Shown one piece after another: positions 48,132 through 61,392 of a DNA stretch of 64,000 nt. The DNA lies in contig CP136061.1 in assembly GCA_032622095.1 (NCBI GenBank), positions 22,694,991 to 22,758,990 on the forward strand, given 5' to 3'. How positions within the stretch are numbered: position 1 is the first letter of the stretch; every line of letters begins with the position of its first letter. The notes below the pieces were generated by a model that was not told the origin of the DNA, ran no database searches, and saw nothing but the letters and a program-made list of their open reading frames with translations. The DNA is from Siphonodentalium dalli (taxonomy: Eukaryota; Mollusca; Scaphopoda; Gadilida; Siphonodentaliidae). The position numbers and the translations under genes are program-made.

Positions 48132-48538
48132 AACATTTGTATATATTTACTTGCGCCAGTCCATGCTGGACGCAAGTAATGTTTTCAGTACGGATATCTG
48201 TTTATCTGTCTGTCCTTCCGCGAACATGTTACGTCATACCGGAAGTAGGCCTACATACTGTAAATAATGGACACGCTAATGTTAAATGGTTGCATCGATA
48301 ATTTGCATCGTTATCTGGTTTTATTTAGGTAATAAATCGTTCATAAATGAACAATATTGAATGATTTATTTCTGGAAACCGATCATGACGTCACGACGCA
48401 CATCAGGACGTCACGAGCTACATGGGCGCGCAAAACACCAGACATGACTGCGTCGATGTCCAGACAGCTGAGACTCGTATTACACGGACCGGCTAAACCA
48501 TTCCATCTGCCAACAACTTCGTGTTGTATTATTATAAA

Positions 48539-50385
48539 TCTCATATATATTTTGAAGACCTCTGTCTGTCTGTCTGTCTGTCTGTATGTTTGTCTGTATG
48601 TTTGACATTAATACAAATCTACGATTCTCGACCGATCGGGACGAAACTTGGTACGTGTGTGTAGTTTGACCAGGCGGTGGACGTTGTCGTATTGGCGAGT
48701 CCGTGCGACGCCCGTGCAGCGCATGCGCAGACGAGATCTCGGAAACGGGTGGAGCTATCGACTTGAAATTTGGTATGTGAATGTATCTTGCCCCGGATAC
48801 GAATTTTATCGGGTCGCCGAGTCCGTGCAACGCCAGCTTCGCGCATGCGCAGACCAGATCTCGGAAACGGGTGGAGCTAACGACTTGAAATTTGGTTTTT
48901 GAATAGCCCGGATGAATAGCCCGGACAACGTCGGGCTCATCGGCTAGTCTCATATATATTTTGAAGACCTCTGTTTGTATGTCTGTCTGTCTGTCTGTAT
49001 GTATGTCATTTATACAAATCTACGATTCTCGACCGATCGGGACGAAACTTGGTACGTGTGTGTAGTTTGACCAGGCGGTCGTCGTTGTCGTATTGGCGAG
49101 TCCGTGCGACGCCCGTGCAGCGCATGCGCAGCGCATGCGCAGACGAGATCTCGGAAACGGGTGGAGCTATCGACTTGAAATTTGCTATGTGAATGTATCT
49201 TGCCCCAGATACGAATTTTATCGGGTCGCCGAGCCCGTGCGACGCCAGCTTCGCGCATGCGCAGACCAGATCTCGGAAACGGGTAGAACTATCGACTTGA
49301 AATTTGGTTTTTGAATAGCCCGGACAACGTCGGGCTCATCGATTTGGTTTTGAATAGCCCGGACAACGTCGGGCTCATCGGCTAGTCTCATATATATTTT
49401 GAAGACTTCTGTCTGTCTGTCTGTCTGTCTGTTTGTCATTAATACAAATCTACGATTCTCGACCGATCGGGACGAAACTTGGTACGTGTGTGTAGTTTGA
49501 CCAGGCGGTGGTCGTTGTCGTATTGGCGAGCCCGTGCGACGCCCGTGCAGCGCATGAGCAGACGAGATCTCGGAAATGGGTGGAGCTATCGACTTGAAAT
49601 TTGGTATGTGAATGTATCTTGCCCCGAATACGAATTTTATCGGGTCGCCGAGCCCGTGCGACGCCAGCTTCGCGCATGCGCAGACAAGATCTCGGAAACG
49701 GGTGGAGCTATCGACTTGAAATTTGGTTTTTGAATAGCCCGGACAACGTCGGGCTCATCGATTTGGTTTTGAATAGCCCGGACAACGTCGGGCTCATCGG
49801 CTAGTCTCATATATATTTTGAAGACTTCTGTCTGTCTGTCTGTCTGTCTGTTGACCAGGCGGTGGTCGTTGTCGTATTGGCGAGCCCGTGCGACGCCCGT
49901 GCAGCGCATGAGCAGACGAGATCTCGGAAATGGGTGGAGCTATCGACTTGAAATTTGGTATGTGAATGTATCTTGCCCCGAATACGAATTTTATCGGGTC
50001 GCCGAGTCCGTGCGACGCCAGCTTCGCGCATGCGCAGACAAGATCTCGGAAACGGGTGGAGCTATCGACTTGAAATTTGGTATGTGAATGTATCTTGCCC
50101 CGGATACGAATTTTATCGGGTCGCCGAGCCCGTGCGACGCCAGCTTCGCGCATGCGCAGACGAGATCTCGGAAACGGGTGGAGCTATCGACTTGAAATTT
50201 GGTATGTGAATATATCTTGCCCCGGATACGAATTTTATCGGGTCGCCGAGCCCGTGCGACGCCAGCTTCGCGCATGCGCAGACCAGATCTCGGAAACGGG
50301 TGGAGCTATCGACTTGAAATTTGGTTTTTGAATAGCCCAGACAACGTCGGGCTCATCGGCTAGTCTATTATATATTTTGGAAGAT
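48539..50385. repeat. Higher-order tandem array of GC-richer modules with (CTGT)n
   Basis: Four large units begin with tcatatatattttgaagac followed by a ctgtctgt run. Inside are two related submodules, each with gagatctcggaaacgggtgg, agctatcgacttgaaatttg and a gcgcatgcgcag segment. The last unit has two extra submodules. The array is open on both strands in several frames, giving mirror-image frames that are not genes. Confidence 0.92.
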
Positions 50386-50442
50386 ATGTGTGTGTGAGGG
50401 TGGGGTGTGTGTGTGTGTGTGAGGGTGAGGGTGTGTGAGAGG

Positions 50443-50473
<31 letters not shown>

Positions 50474-50510
50474 GGGGGTGTGAGGGTGTGTGTGTGTGTG
50501 TGTGTAATCG
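50385..50510. repeat. (GT)n/(GTGAGG)n microsatellite
   Basis: It is a mix of gtgtgtgt and gtgagggtg runs. Confidence 0.95.
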
Positions 50511-51175
50511 ATGGACTCGAAAACGGCAGAGCCGATTTCGATGAAACTTGGTATGTGGGGATATTTTCGGCCGGGGAGTGACATATGCCTATTAATTTGC
50601 AAATGCGACGTGACTTTGAACTTGAAATCGGGTAATTTCAAGGTCAAACGCCCGATTATCACGGGATTTCGATGAAACTTGGTATGTGGGGGTACCTTCG
50701 GTCGGGGAGTGGCACAAACCTATTAATTTTCCCTGCGACGTGACCTTGACCTTGAAATCGTGTCATTTCAAGGTCAAACGCCCGAATATCACGGGATTTC
50801 GATGAAACTTGGTATGTGGGGGTACTTTCGTATGGTGAGTCTCATAAGCATATTCATTTGCCCGTGCGACGTGACCTTGACCTTGAAATCGGGTCAATTC
50901 AAGGTCAAATCGCCAATTTTGATGGGATTTCGACGAAATTTTATACATAGGGTTACTTTTGTCCACTGAGTGTTTTGGACCCCGACCTGACATTGACCTT
51001 CAAAATGATCAATTCAAGGTCAAATCGGGTAAAACCGGATGGATTTCGACGGGCATGTTTGTCGGGTACTTTTGTCCGGGCAGTGTTTTGGACTGGTCAA
51101 ATCGTGACCCCACTTGACCTTGACCTTCAAAATAGACAATTCAAGGTCAAAGCCCGGACGAAGTCGGGTCACCTT
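50511..51175. repeat. About 130-bp repeats with ttgaccttgaaatcgggtc
   Basis: Five diverged units start near gatttcgatgaaacttggta and end with gaccttgaccttgaaatcg then tcaaggtcaaa. They resemble the start of the modules in the preceding array (cgggacgaaacttggtacgt), so the two arrays may share an origin. Confidence 0.85.
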
Positions 51176-51599
51176 CTAGTATATATATATACTGCATGAA
51201 AACAAAAGTGGGCAATAGTACTGCCCATTAGAAGCCTATTTTATGTAACTTGAAACTCGAGGAAATGAGTTGAGATCAAGTCTAAAAGATGCGTGCGGAA
51301 TCGTTTTTTTTTTCGCAGAGACAGTGAGGTGCGAATATATTTATAGAAAGTTCAAAACATTTTCGAAAGATCCTGGTGCATATAAATCATGTCCGACCAA
51401 ACAGTCGAGCACGTGGTTCAATTGAAAAACAATTGCACTGAAAAATGTGAATGTGGAGACATGGATTATTAAAATGCCTTATTGATTAACTGGGAAAACA
51501 AGCTTTCTCATTCTCAACGCAATAGACATTTTGATTATATGTTCCCGAAGACTGTAGACAGGGATGTAGCCAGAGGGGGATGTGGGGGTGTCTCACCCC

Positions 51600-52560
51600 C
51601 CCCCCCCCCCCCCCCCCGCAGAGAGCTATATTTTCAATAGTTGGAAATTTCATACCTGCCACAACGAAAGTTCACACCAACAATAGGTTGGAAATGTTCT
51701 TGTAGTTTGATTATAAAACAATTTATTGGGGGGAATTTATTGTTTTTCGACCAATATTTGCATATGTTCCTATTTTTGGTCAAAAATGTTGACAGAAATG
51801 GTCAAATGGTCAAAAACTTCTAGTTAATTTAAGAAAACAATATTGTCATACAATTGGTCAACATTGTCATTGGAATTGTCATCAGTTGGAAATTTTCCAA
51901 CCTAAGTTGGGGTGTAGGGTTTGAAATTTCCAACAGTAGGAAGGCTTGAGGCTAGTCTAGATGTTAGGATTTTGCGATTTTCTTGTTCAGATTTCAAAAT
52001 TTTCCACACACCGGGCCGAACCATGGTCGGCCCGGTGTGTCATTGCCCCATCCACATGGCCAATACAAAACTGCTAATTAGTTTAACAAAACAATATTTT
52101 ACTACATTTGGTCAAACTTGTAGACATAAATGGTCATCAGTTGAAGAATTTCCCAACCTGAGGGGGAGCATGAGGTTTGAAATTTCCAACACTAGGAAAG
52201 CTTCAGTTGAGGCCAGTCTAGATGCTAGGATTTGCGATTTTCTTGTATAGTTTTCAAAATTTTCTCAAACCGGGGTATGTTGTCGGTAGCTGTGTGCATT
52301 TGTCTGGAATTAGACCACTAGTTGTTTTTTGGGGGAATTTTCAGGTTAAAATATCTTAATTTTCTCATACTGGAAACATAGAAGCATGGCTTATGAATAT
52401 ATATAGGAAATCAGGCCTGAGCATGAGGTACAAGGGGGGGGTGCAAATGGAATTATGCAAAAAGTTGTATTGGTGTGATTCCGACTCAAGGAGGAGGGTG
52501 CAGTTGGAATTTCCCAAGGTGGACACCCCCCCCCCCCAACGGAGACCCTGCAGCCAGATC
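51600..52560. repeat. Dispersed repeat with internal duplication and a hairpin
   Basis: The segment ggtttgaaatttccaaca with tctagatgytaggattt occurs twice (about 51918 and 52170). A perfect inverted repeat cacaccgggccga/tcggcccggtgtg lies at 52006-52040. Poly-C tracts are at 51597 and 52528. Confidence 0.7.
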
Positions 52561-53289
52561 CCTGACTGTAGATCAGTCGCTAAGGGAATGTTCTCATTGT
52601 CGTCATTGACACACTGTTAATCAAAGACTATAGCCAATGGTCGCGTGTCTTTTATTTAATTATGTCGGTATTTGTAATTTACTTTGATGGTTTTTGACAC
52701 TGAAGTGCAATGGCATACACATTTGATGTCATTCTAGTCAAAACTAGTAATTTAACCCAATTGGTATATAATATGGCATCATCGGCAACCAATCGTTTTC
52801 ACACCCTTTATATGAACGATGTCTATATATTGTTCTATAAATATGTCAAACAACTCGTACGTATTACTAAGACTAGCATTAGTGTAATAGATCAACTTGA
52901 GATAGCAGAGATATTTTGTCCGTATATATAGATGAACTGAGATTTGATATCTAGAGTTTTGTTATCGATCTCTCTCAAACGAGGGGCCAGCACCCGTGGT
53001 TCAAACTGTTGTTAGTAAGACACCACAAAACATGCCAAATGTGTGATGGGCGCAAGTATAGGCAGCTCCAATGAGTGCATTCTAGTTTACTATATTTTCC
53101 CGCTTTAATTTGCATAAAACTGACTTAGGGTCTGGTCTGAAAAACGACGGCCATGATGGACGCCATCTCGTCTGGAGTCTACACGGCCACTTTTTGTTCT
53201 TGTTAACATTGCTTAAAACTTGAAGGACATAATAAGGAACAAAATGATTGGGGTGAAGTTAAGTCCCAGGGGGGTGCAAGTGTACCCCT

Positions 53290-54181
53290 ATTAGCTCCCG
53301 GACTGACGAACTCGTAAAAGTTTCGTGCGAGAAATTTCAACGAAAACGACCGAAGATGATATCTGGGAGTACCTCGAGAAAAGGGCGTGAAACCCACATT
53401 CGTAAGGTTGATGTGGAGTAACCACAGAGGTACTCAGTCGTCGCGTATCCATGTATATTCCAGTGATATGGACAGACTCTATGAGAATGACTTCTGTTCA
53501 CTAGGCATCGAGTTTAGGCCATGGAATAATGACCCCCCGATAGCCACCCCTGTCAATAATGGATGACATCAAACTTCTCACACGGAACGCTTCTGGAGTA
53601 TATCTTCCACTGTTTTGTACCTAAACTCAATATTCGACAGACAACTCTATGACATTGTTGGAATTTCCGAGCACTGGTTCAATGAAGATAACCTTAACTT
53701 CCTGAAAAGTATACATGACTCGTACATCCACTGGCGAAACATGGGAGAACCATAAGACTGAGTTCGGGTGGATCTTTCACGAGGGATGGCGTGGCTCTCT
53801 TAATAAGCAAGAATATCGCTAATCGTTGTGCAGCTCTAGATACGACTTGTGATCGCATCGTTGGTATGCAAGTCAAACTTAATTCTGAGAACATGCTCAC
53901 TTTGTTACAAGTATACCTGCCGAGCACGAATCACAGTGATGACTACTTTGATGAATGCTTAGCCTCTGTTGAAAACCACGTATCTATGTTTTCGGAGTGT
54001 GGACCCGTTCTAGTCATGGGTGACTTTAATTCGCACCTGAATCGTCGCCCTGAATACCATGTACCGACTGGTCACAGTAATAGAATGGTTCTCTTGAATG
54101 AGTTTCTCGTTCGTATTGAGTCTTACGCAATCACATGCTCTGTGGCATGTAAGGGACCAACCAACACATGTTATCCCTTCT
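53290..54181 (+). pseudogene. LINE, 5' part: ORF1 remnant and endonuclease domain
   Basis: A remnant reading FVREISTKTTEDDIWEYLEK at 53310 resembles the C-terminal part of a LINE ORF1 (weak). From 53560, DDIKLLTRNASG and, after frameshifts, YDIVGISEHWFNEDN lead into the open frame 53791-54181 with CGPVLVMGDFNSHL, the APE-type endonuclease signature, and GPTNTCYPF. The coding sequence is cut at 54181 by the 7.2-kb element and resumes at 61393. Confidence 0.85.
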
Positions 54182-55829
54182 TAGTAGGGCGGCTCCGTGA
54201 CAAAATATAGGTGAATTGTGCATTTTATGGTAAAATCACCAAACTTTGTGTATGACATCCTGGCATGATACTTTGTTGATTTGGATATCATGCCAAGCTA
54301 GGGTGGGTCCACGGTTGCCATGGTAACCTCTGATAAAAAGTGGTCGCTAAAACGCCGACAAATTGCATTGAAAGGGCGTGGAATGATTCGTCTCCACATC
54401 TTGTGACAATTTTTAGTGGGCAATAATGACTAAACGAGTCTGTATTGAATATGTGGACATGTTTTGAGTTATCATGGTATAAATATGACTGGTGGTAAAA
54501 AATGACTATGTTGAATATGTCGAACCTACATGAATTCAATTTGGTAACAATTATGAGAATATAATAACTACTATTACATGCACACCCAAAAACCGTTCCA
54601 GCTGTTTCTTATCTCAATTTCTTCTCATGGACATCAATTAGAGTGCATGTCGACGCAAACTTATATCCACCGGGTTCATATATTTATATATTTTTCACAA
54701 CACTCTCGATGTGGCGACTTAGTCATAATTTTCATTTGATTCTAGGAAAAATAATTTCAGAAAACAACGTTTATAACAATTGTAGACCCCAGAGGCATAC
54801 TCAAACCACAACTGCATTGCAGGATGTCCGGGACAAGATAGACAGTAAACTACGCATATAAACAATTCTCATGCAGACGGCATAAAAGTATCAGATCCGG
54901 TGGCTCGGACATGTCACGGTATAATCGCATTTTATTCGCGACCGACCAGGATAAACATTAATAAAATTGTTATGTCACGAAGTTTGGTAAAACATTTATG
55001 ATCTAACATGGCTGATATGTTTTATATCGCCGATGTATGCGTGGGTCTCGATCAAGTTATCAGATTGCAGGAATTTAAAGCTACACCTTTATACGCATTA
55101 GTGTATACATGTAATGCACAAAAGCCTACGTTTGAAACATTTATCAAGTGAAAGGACAATAGTCGAGAAACGTTCGAAGTTTAAAATTGAAGTCTATCAC
55201 GTTTTGACGTCAGTCTTATAAATATTTGACTGTCCACATAACCTGTGATTATTCACATAAAAATCGAGTATGATTATTGATTATCCACACTGATACAGAT
55301 AAAATAATCAACTATGATTTATACCATCGAATTTATACCAGTTATAACTCAACGACTACCCCAGGTATCTAAGTAGCCCGTGTGGGAAAAACCCAGGTCC
55401 GCTATACCTGAGTCATGTCCGGATGCTGATGGGTCCAGTTATGCCCCAGCATCCATATTAATATATGCCTAGAATCCAAATGTATAGGCAAACCCCGCCC
55501 CCACCCCAAACCCTGACTCTAACAACTTTTTCTCTTGCAAAATAAGCAATAAAACAATAAGAGGATTTTGTGTCATGTGTGTGCTGGGTGGGGAGATATC
55601 CTGGCATGGACATCTTCCCCCACCCCAAAGTGTCGTGAATATATAAAGCAAAACAAAAAACAATAAAACTATAAGAGAAGAAAATTTTCTCACATAAAAA
55701 ACTTTAAATAATAATAAAAAAAAATTCAGAGTCAAACGATATCAAAATTAGTGAACATTTTGTTTATGCATACATGGGGCAAGATATCCAGGGGGGGGGA
55801 CATATCCTAGGATATACATTTAATAGTTA

Positions 55830-56073
55830 TTCAGACAACAAATGACACTGTTCGCAACCTGGGATCGTATTTTGACACAAACATGACAATGGATAACCAT
55901 ATCTCTAATATGTGTAAGAAGGCGTTCAGAGGTTATACAAAATCCAACAAATTAGACAATACCTCGATGTAGACTCAACGAAGACGTTGGTCCATGCTTT
56001 TGTCACGTCACACTTAGATTACTGTAATTCTTTACTGTATGGACTACCGGATTACCAGTGTGGATTACGATCC
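55830..56073 (+). pseudogene. Second LINE (CR1/L2-like), middle fragment
   Basis: With frameshifts, the frames read VRNLGSYFDTNMTMDNHIS, then VHAFVTSHLDYCNSLLYGLP, the conserved segment after the polymerase domain in CR1/L2 LINEs. It is cut after GLRS by the 3.45-kb element and continues at 59527. Confidence 0.85.
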
Positions 56074-56735
56074 GGGGTCAATACTATGAAACTTTATCTT
56101 TGTAAGAATCTACAATTGTTTGTAAGAAATAACAATTTATCATTCCGCCAATACTATGAACCTACGATTACAAACATAAATCACAAATAGTACGTGTTCT
56201 TTGTATTTACAAATATCTCCAATCACGAAGAATGTTCGAGTACTATGAAACATAATTTTTCAGTTTTCGCACCCTTAACTCGGATAATATATCCATCTAT
56301 GATACGCAGGGACATGGCGACAAGGGGTCGATTCACCCCCTCGTGAAAATATTTTGTCAGCTGGAAATCTCAAGTACAACCCACATGCAGGGACGTCGCG
56401 ACAAGGGGTTTGGGTAATGTTTCTCGCCCCAAACATGTTATCAACACGTTCAACAGCTGGAAATTTAATACCTGAAACAACATGAATTGAAAATTTTACA
56501 ACAACAATAGGTTGAACTTGTTCTGTTATTTTGTTATTCCAACAATTTATTAGGGGGTATGTGTTTGTCTTAGACCAACATTTGCATATTTACATCCTTT
56601 GGTCAAAAGTTTGGATTGAAATGGCCTATATTTAGAAATTGTCAAACCATGGGGGTCAGCTTGGATGTGAGGTAGCAGTATGTGTTCCTTGTAACTACTG
56701 AAATTACCCAATTTATTGAAAGTTACAACGTTAAA

Positions 56736-57202
56736 GGTACTCAACCCGATAAAACTCCTCTCAATTACTATTTCAATGGCTTCGGGGGTCAAAAATATTT
56801 GATTCGAGTCGAGGAAGTCACCCATCAAAGCTCAGATTTGTTAGATATCGATTTTAGAAATCTATTATTTTTCATTATCGGGAATACTATCTGGCCCAGA
56901 ACTCATCAAAATTGCGTTAAAATTACCACTTGATTTTAGAGTTATTCATCCTTGTCTGTTTTAATAGATTTTGAGTACACATCCAGAGCAGATTACGGCA
57001 GATATTAGTACTCATCTCGAGAACATAACAAATTTGAAAAATCAATATCTAATAACTCTGAGCTTTGTTTGATGGGTTCCTCGACTCGAATCAAATATTT
57101 TTTACCCCCAAAGCCAAAGAAATAGTAATATAGGACCCTCTGATCGGATTGTTGTTGTTGGAATCTGTTGAGATGGGGACCCTCTTTACGGGTTGAGTAC
57201 CT
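56736..57202. mobile_element. 467-bp MITE of the AGGTACTCAA family (intact)
   Basis: TTAA flanks and inverted ends AGGTACTCAACCCG and CGGGTTGAGTACCT. Diverged copies lie at 5341-5830 and 44930-45130, and one is cut by the window end at 63926-64000. Confidence 0.88.
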
Positions 57203-57299
57203 TTAAGGAACTTGTCTAGAATGTCTATATAGGGTGTCAAACATAAATTGTCGATTTTCACACCCTTAAACCGGAGCATATAACCATCTGATTCGCAGG

Positions 57300-59430
57300 G
57301 ATGTAGCCCCCTTATGAAAATGTGTTATCAATAGAAATCTCATAAACAGGGACATGGCGATAGTGGTCTTGGGAACACGATGCCTGGCACATTCTTCCAG
57401 AAATACTGCCTTTTGGTAATTGGTTAGAGACATTTCGCTGTTGTTGTCTTGATCAAGTATAGTTCATAAATGACAAATAAATAAAAATGACGCGTGTTCC
57501 CAATGTGAGTATGATTTTTCGCTCAAGAAAGCATTGCGAGGTAAATGATACTCATGGTCATGGGCGGATTATCATTTGAGTTTCAATCGTCGACGCGAAT
57601 GCATTTGGTCACGGTAAAGGACACGAATACGAAGATGCAAGCACAGTTTTCACAAATGACTAGAGCATAAATGCAGTGACGTGGCAAGATGTTCTCTTCG
57701 ATGCGCCAACGTCGATATCCAACTGTATCCCCACCCCTCAATTAGAAACTTCTGTTTCTGTGAAATGTAATTGTTTACCCCGGTTGGCTTCTGATTTTCA
57801 AGCTGATTTTCAAGCTGTAACAGTAAGTTGTCCACCCCCTTGGGTTGGACATATTGATTAAATATGACTAACTTAGTGTTAGTCACAAACATTTTGAGTA
57901 ACTTTGGTAAAGTATTGGAATTATTTGCACATAATTCAGCAACTTTAGTTTTCACCTTCCAATTGACTAAGAAAAGTTATGACTAAATCATGGCAATTTT
58001 GACTAATTAGTCGTTTGGATCCCCATTTCTAAGTCGTTATGACTAACATCACCCTAGTTATTTTGATTAATGTTATGCCTCAGTCATGTTGTCTGAACTA
58101 AATCAGTCATCCTGAGAAAAAACGTTTGACTAACATATGTTAGTCATATTGACTAACTTTTGTTATCAGCGTAGAAAAATTAAAATACTTTCCTCTTGAT
58201 ATACGATTCCATCGCTATGTGGAATTTATGGGCATTTTTTTTATTCAAATAGTGCATATGGAAATAATAGCCAAACTGAGCCCATATAGCCACGTCCCTA
58301 TCTAGATATATTATAAGATATCGGAGCAGTTTGAAATTATAAAATGACCACCACTCCTATTGGTTTGGTTTGGTTTGGTTTATTAGGGTTTAGCGTCGTT
58401 CTAGCCGCTATGCCACACACGACGTTGTCAATTTTACGGGTGGAGGAAAGACCACGCAGAGGCTTGATTTCACCGAGAAATCGTCCCACTGCGTGTAGAA
58501 ACCACCGACCCCCGGAAAGCAACTGACAAACTTACCCAGATACACGATACCGATCACCTTCCCTATGACGGGGTTAGAACCAGCTTCGTCAGCGCTGGAT
58601 GGCCTGTGACGGTGTAATGCACCTGGACCGACTGGACCATCGGGGGCCCCCACCACTCCTATAACCGAGACCATTAACACGTCCCTGCTTCGATACACCC
58701 CCCGATAAAATGAAGCCACGTTACTGCCTCGATGTGTTATAATAAGAGTAGCGGATCAGTTTGAAATCATAGGATGGTCACAATATATATAATGCTATAC
58801 CATCAATCACAAACTGAATGGTTGTAAATTTGTAATTTGTTTAAACAATGATACCAAATTGGTTGTAGTACTCGTTATTACACTGACTTGTACTTACATA
58901 CACACACTACAAACGAACAGTTTATTTGTTAACTTTGCGCAGACAAGTGGTCATCAACTTAGCAATAATCCATATATAATCCATGAACCGATTGGATAGC
59001 TCTGATAAGTGATCACCTCTCAACTTATGATTGGTTATTTCTTTGGTAACTTTGGCTTGTCGTGATTCAATATATTGTGAATCACTCACAGGCAAAGGTT
59101 TGTCCGTAAGCAATCTACAATAATCAACAGTAGATCTTTGTGAAATATGCGAGATTTTGTTAGCTCATCGTTTCATAGTACCGGCGTTATCACTATTCAC
59201 AATATGATAGCACGCATTGTAACTTCCCCATATAAATCGTTGTCAGTTATTTTAGCTCTATATACATGTCCGTCTAATTTGAACTGGTATTCAGATAACA
59301 TTGATAACGGGTGCATGTGAGCAGAGTGGTGAGTTAGTTTTTTCTAAGTTTTACAGCTGCCTTTTAGGGGTTTCACCTCTCGCCCAGTATATAAGGTATT
59401 ACAATAATACGGCTAAATTTTCCCTGTACT
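57300..59430. other. Interior of the 3.45-kb element, no gene recognised
   Basis: Short frames only. Contents include several gactaa/ttagtc words at 57860-58160 and a (tttgg)n run at 58360. Confidence 0.45.
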
Positions 59431-59526
59431 ATGAAATCACTGTGATAGTTAACACAAATTTGTAATTACAAATTAATAAATACAATTTGTATTTACAGGT
59501 ATCAAATTGTTCATAGTATTGACCCC

Positions 59527-59835
59527 CGATAGCAGTATGCTTTTGTACATTCATTTCAACAAACAGAAAACGTTTGGCGATAGGGCATTTTCATTTGCAG
59601 GTCCACATCTATGGAATAGCATTCCACCTCACTTGAAAATATTCACTGATTTAAATAAGTTTAAGACCGGCCTCAAAACATATCTCTTTGGTGTAGCATA
59701 TAATTCCTAGATATATGTGCATGTACATGTATTATGCTGATTAGGCAATGAGCTCGATGTAATGTAAAGCGCCGTTGAATATGTACTCATAATATTGAGC
59801 GCTATACAAATTAATTATTGTATTGTATTGGGAAC
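59527..59835 (+). pseudogene. Second LINE, C-terminus and 3' end
   Basis: The frame reads DSSMLLYIHFNKQKTFGDRA, then FSFAGPHLWNSIPPHL and FKTGLKTYLFGVAY with a stop, the typical C-terminus of CR1/L2-like ORF2. The tail has gtaaagcgccgttgaatatg, gagcgctatacaaatta and ttgtattgtattg, the usual 3' end form of L2-like LINEs. Confidence 0.88.
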
Positions 59836-61392
59836 ATCTGTTTTAAGACAATCAACCTAAATGTGGTCACATTTGTTCATTTAATTATAGGTATGTGGGT
59901 GTCTGACCAGGTAACACAATTGCCAGGGTGACTGCACAGCACACAAGCACACTACAGGATGACAGGCTAGTGAATTAGCTGGTTGACAAAAAGGTTTTTA
60001 GTCAAACAAGGAGATTAGCGGAAAGTAAAAGTGGGTGTCTGACCTTCCCACACCCATTCGATGTAGTGGGAGGAGCTTACGGTTGCTAGGAGACAATGAG
60101 TCTTCAGAAATAGTTTAATTAGATTAACAGCTCTTATGCTATAATACACATTAAAACACATCTGCATATTATCCCTTTATCTTGATACGTCTGTTATCAG
60201 CCAAAAATGCTTAATAATTTGGGTAGCATGTATGTTCTTATAACGTCCACGGTTATTCTTTTAATAATAAACGGGTATTCTTTTAAGATTATCCGTGATC
60301 ATTATTAAGAATACGCAAGGGATTATTTGATAGGTAATTCGGTCGGAGTAGAGAACATCAAATAATACGACACACAAAACGACTACCGTAACAGGGACTC
60401 AGATGTGGCGACAGTAGGGGTGGAAGGGGGGGGGGGGTAATAAGTAATTAGCGAGGAATGTGTTGTTGTTGAGACAAACAGTCCCATATTTTCATAGTTT
60501 TGGCCTGGTCACTTCCAATACTGTTTGCCGAAGTCTCAATCTACATATGAGCTAACTTTCACCTTTTATGGTCAGTTCTGTCAAAACATGGGCACTAAAT
60601 CACTGTCCTATACACTCTAGTGTCGGTACCAATATGAGGGTCAGTGCACATTTGTGATCTTAATTTTGATGTAAAGTGTGTGGCGTTTATTTGTCACAGC
60701 ATTACTTCTGGGTACAGAAACAAATGCCATAACTATTTCATATTTAAACAAATCCAGCCAATTATCAACTTTTGGCACATATTCCATAACCAGGTTTGAA
60801 AAGAAACGCGTGCATACTTGAAACCTCCCCTTGGGGTTATACATAGACACATAGTGATTACATGTATCATGGAAACTCTCGCATGATAATCTACCAATGC
60901 CTAGTTATGTCGAGTTATAATATGTTGGTTTGCTTGAAAGTGCCATATGTGTCAGAGTCACTGACTAGTGTTTTGTCTAACCAAAGTTTATGGCTGAAAT
61001 ATAAAAATTGTACACAAATTCCACCACCATAGGCATGCGAAGAACACATAAGGGCAATTTTCGCAGAAATGGCAAACATTTTATCCGCCATTTTTAATTT
61101 ACCCATATATAAAAGACAAAATTGTCAACGGGTATACAGCCTGGTACATGTCCAACTCAAATTGATACAAAGTGAGCAGTTTCCGGTGCAGTTACTGGGC
61201 AACAGCAATGCACAATGGATAACATTAAGAGAAAAAACATATATTTTCGCCAAAATGGTTGGCATGGCAACCATGGCCATTTTCCAGCTTGGCATGATAT
61301 CCTAATTGACTTATATTCATGGGTTGTAGATATATGCCAACTTTGGCGCTTTTACCATAAAATGCATGATTTTTCATTTATCCGCCCCACTA

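Larger units (their letters stand above)
56074..59526. mobile_element. 3.45-kb element with GGGGTCAATACTATGAA ends
   Basis: The left end GGGGTCAATACTATGAA and the right end TTCATAGTATTGACCCC are perfect inverted repeats of 17 bp. It splits the second LINE between GLRS and DSSMLLY. The target duplication is ambiguous because of adjacent C runs (gatcc on the left, ccgat on the right). No transposase frame is recognised. Confidence 0.8.
54182..61392. mobile_element. 7.2-kb DNA transposon-like element with TAGTRGGGCGG ends
   Basis: The left end TAGTAGGGCGG and the right end CCGCCCCACTA are followed inwards by shared blocks in inverted order: gcattttatggtaaaa, then gatatcatgccaagct, then ggttgccatg. 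The inverted ends therefore cover about 130-150 bp imperfectly. TCT lies immediately outside each end (54179-54181 and 61393-61395). Removing the element with one TCT restores the LINE frame. No transposase was recognised inside, so it is non-autonomous or degraded. The class is unknown. Confidence 0.85.

Noticed and set aside
48480..50331. Many overlapping open frames of 60-157 codons on both strands
   Set aside because: All lie in the tandem modules, mirror each other on opposite strands, start at arbitrary Met codons and match no family.
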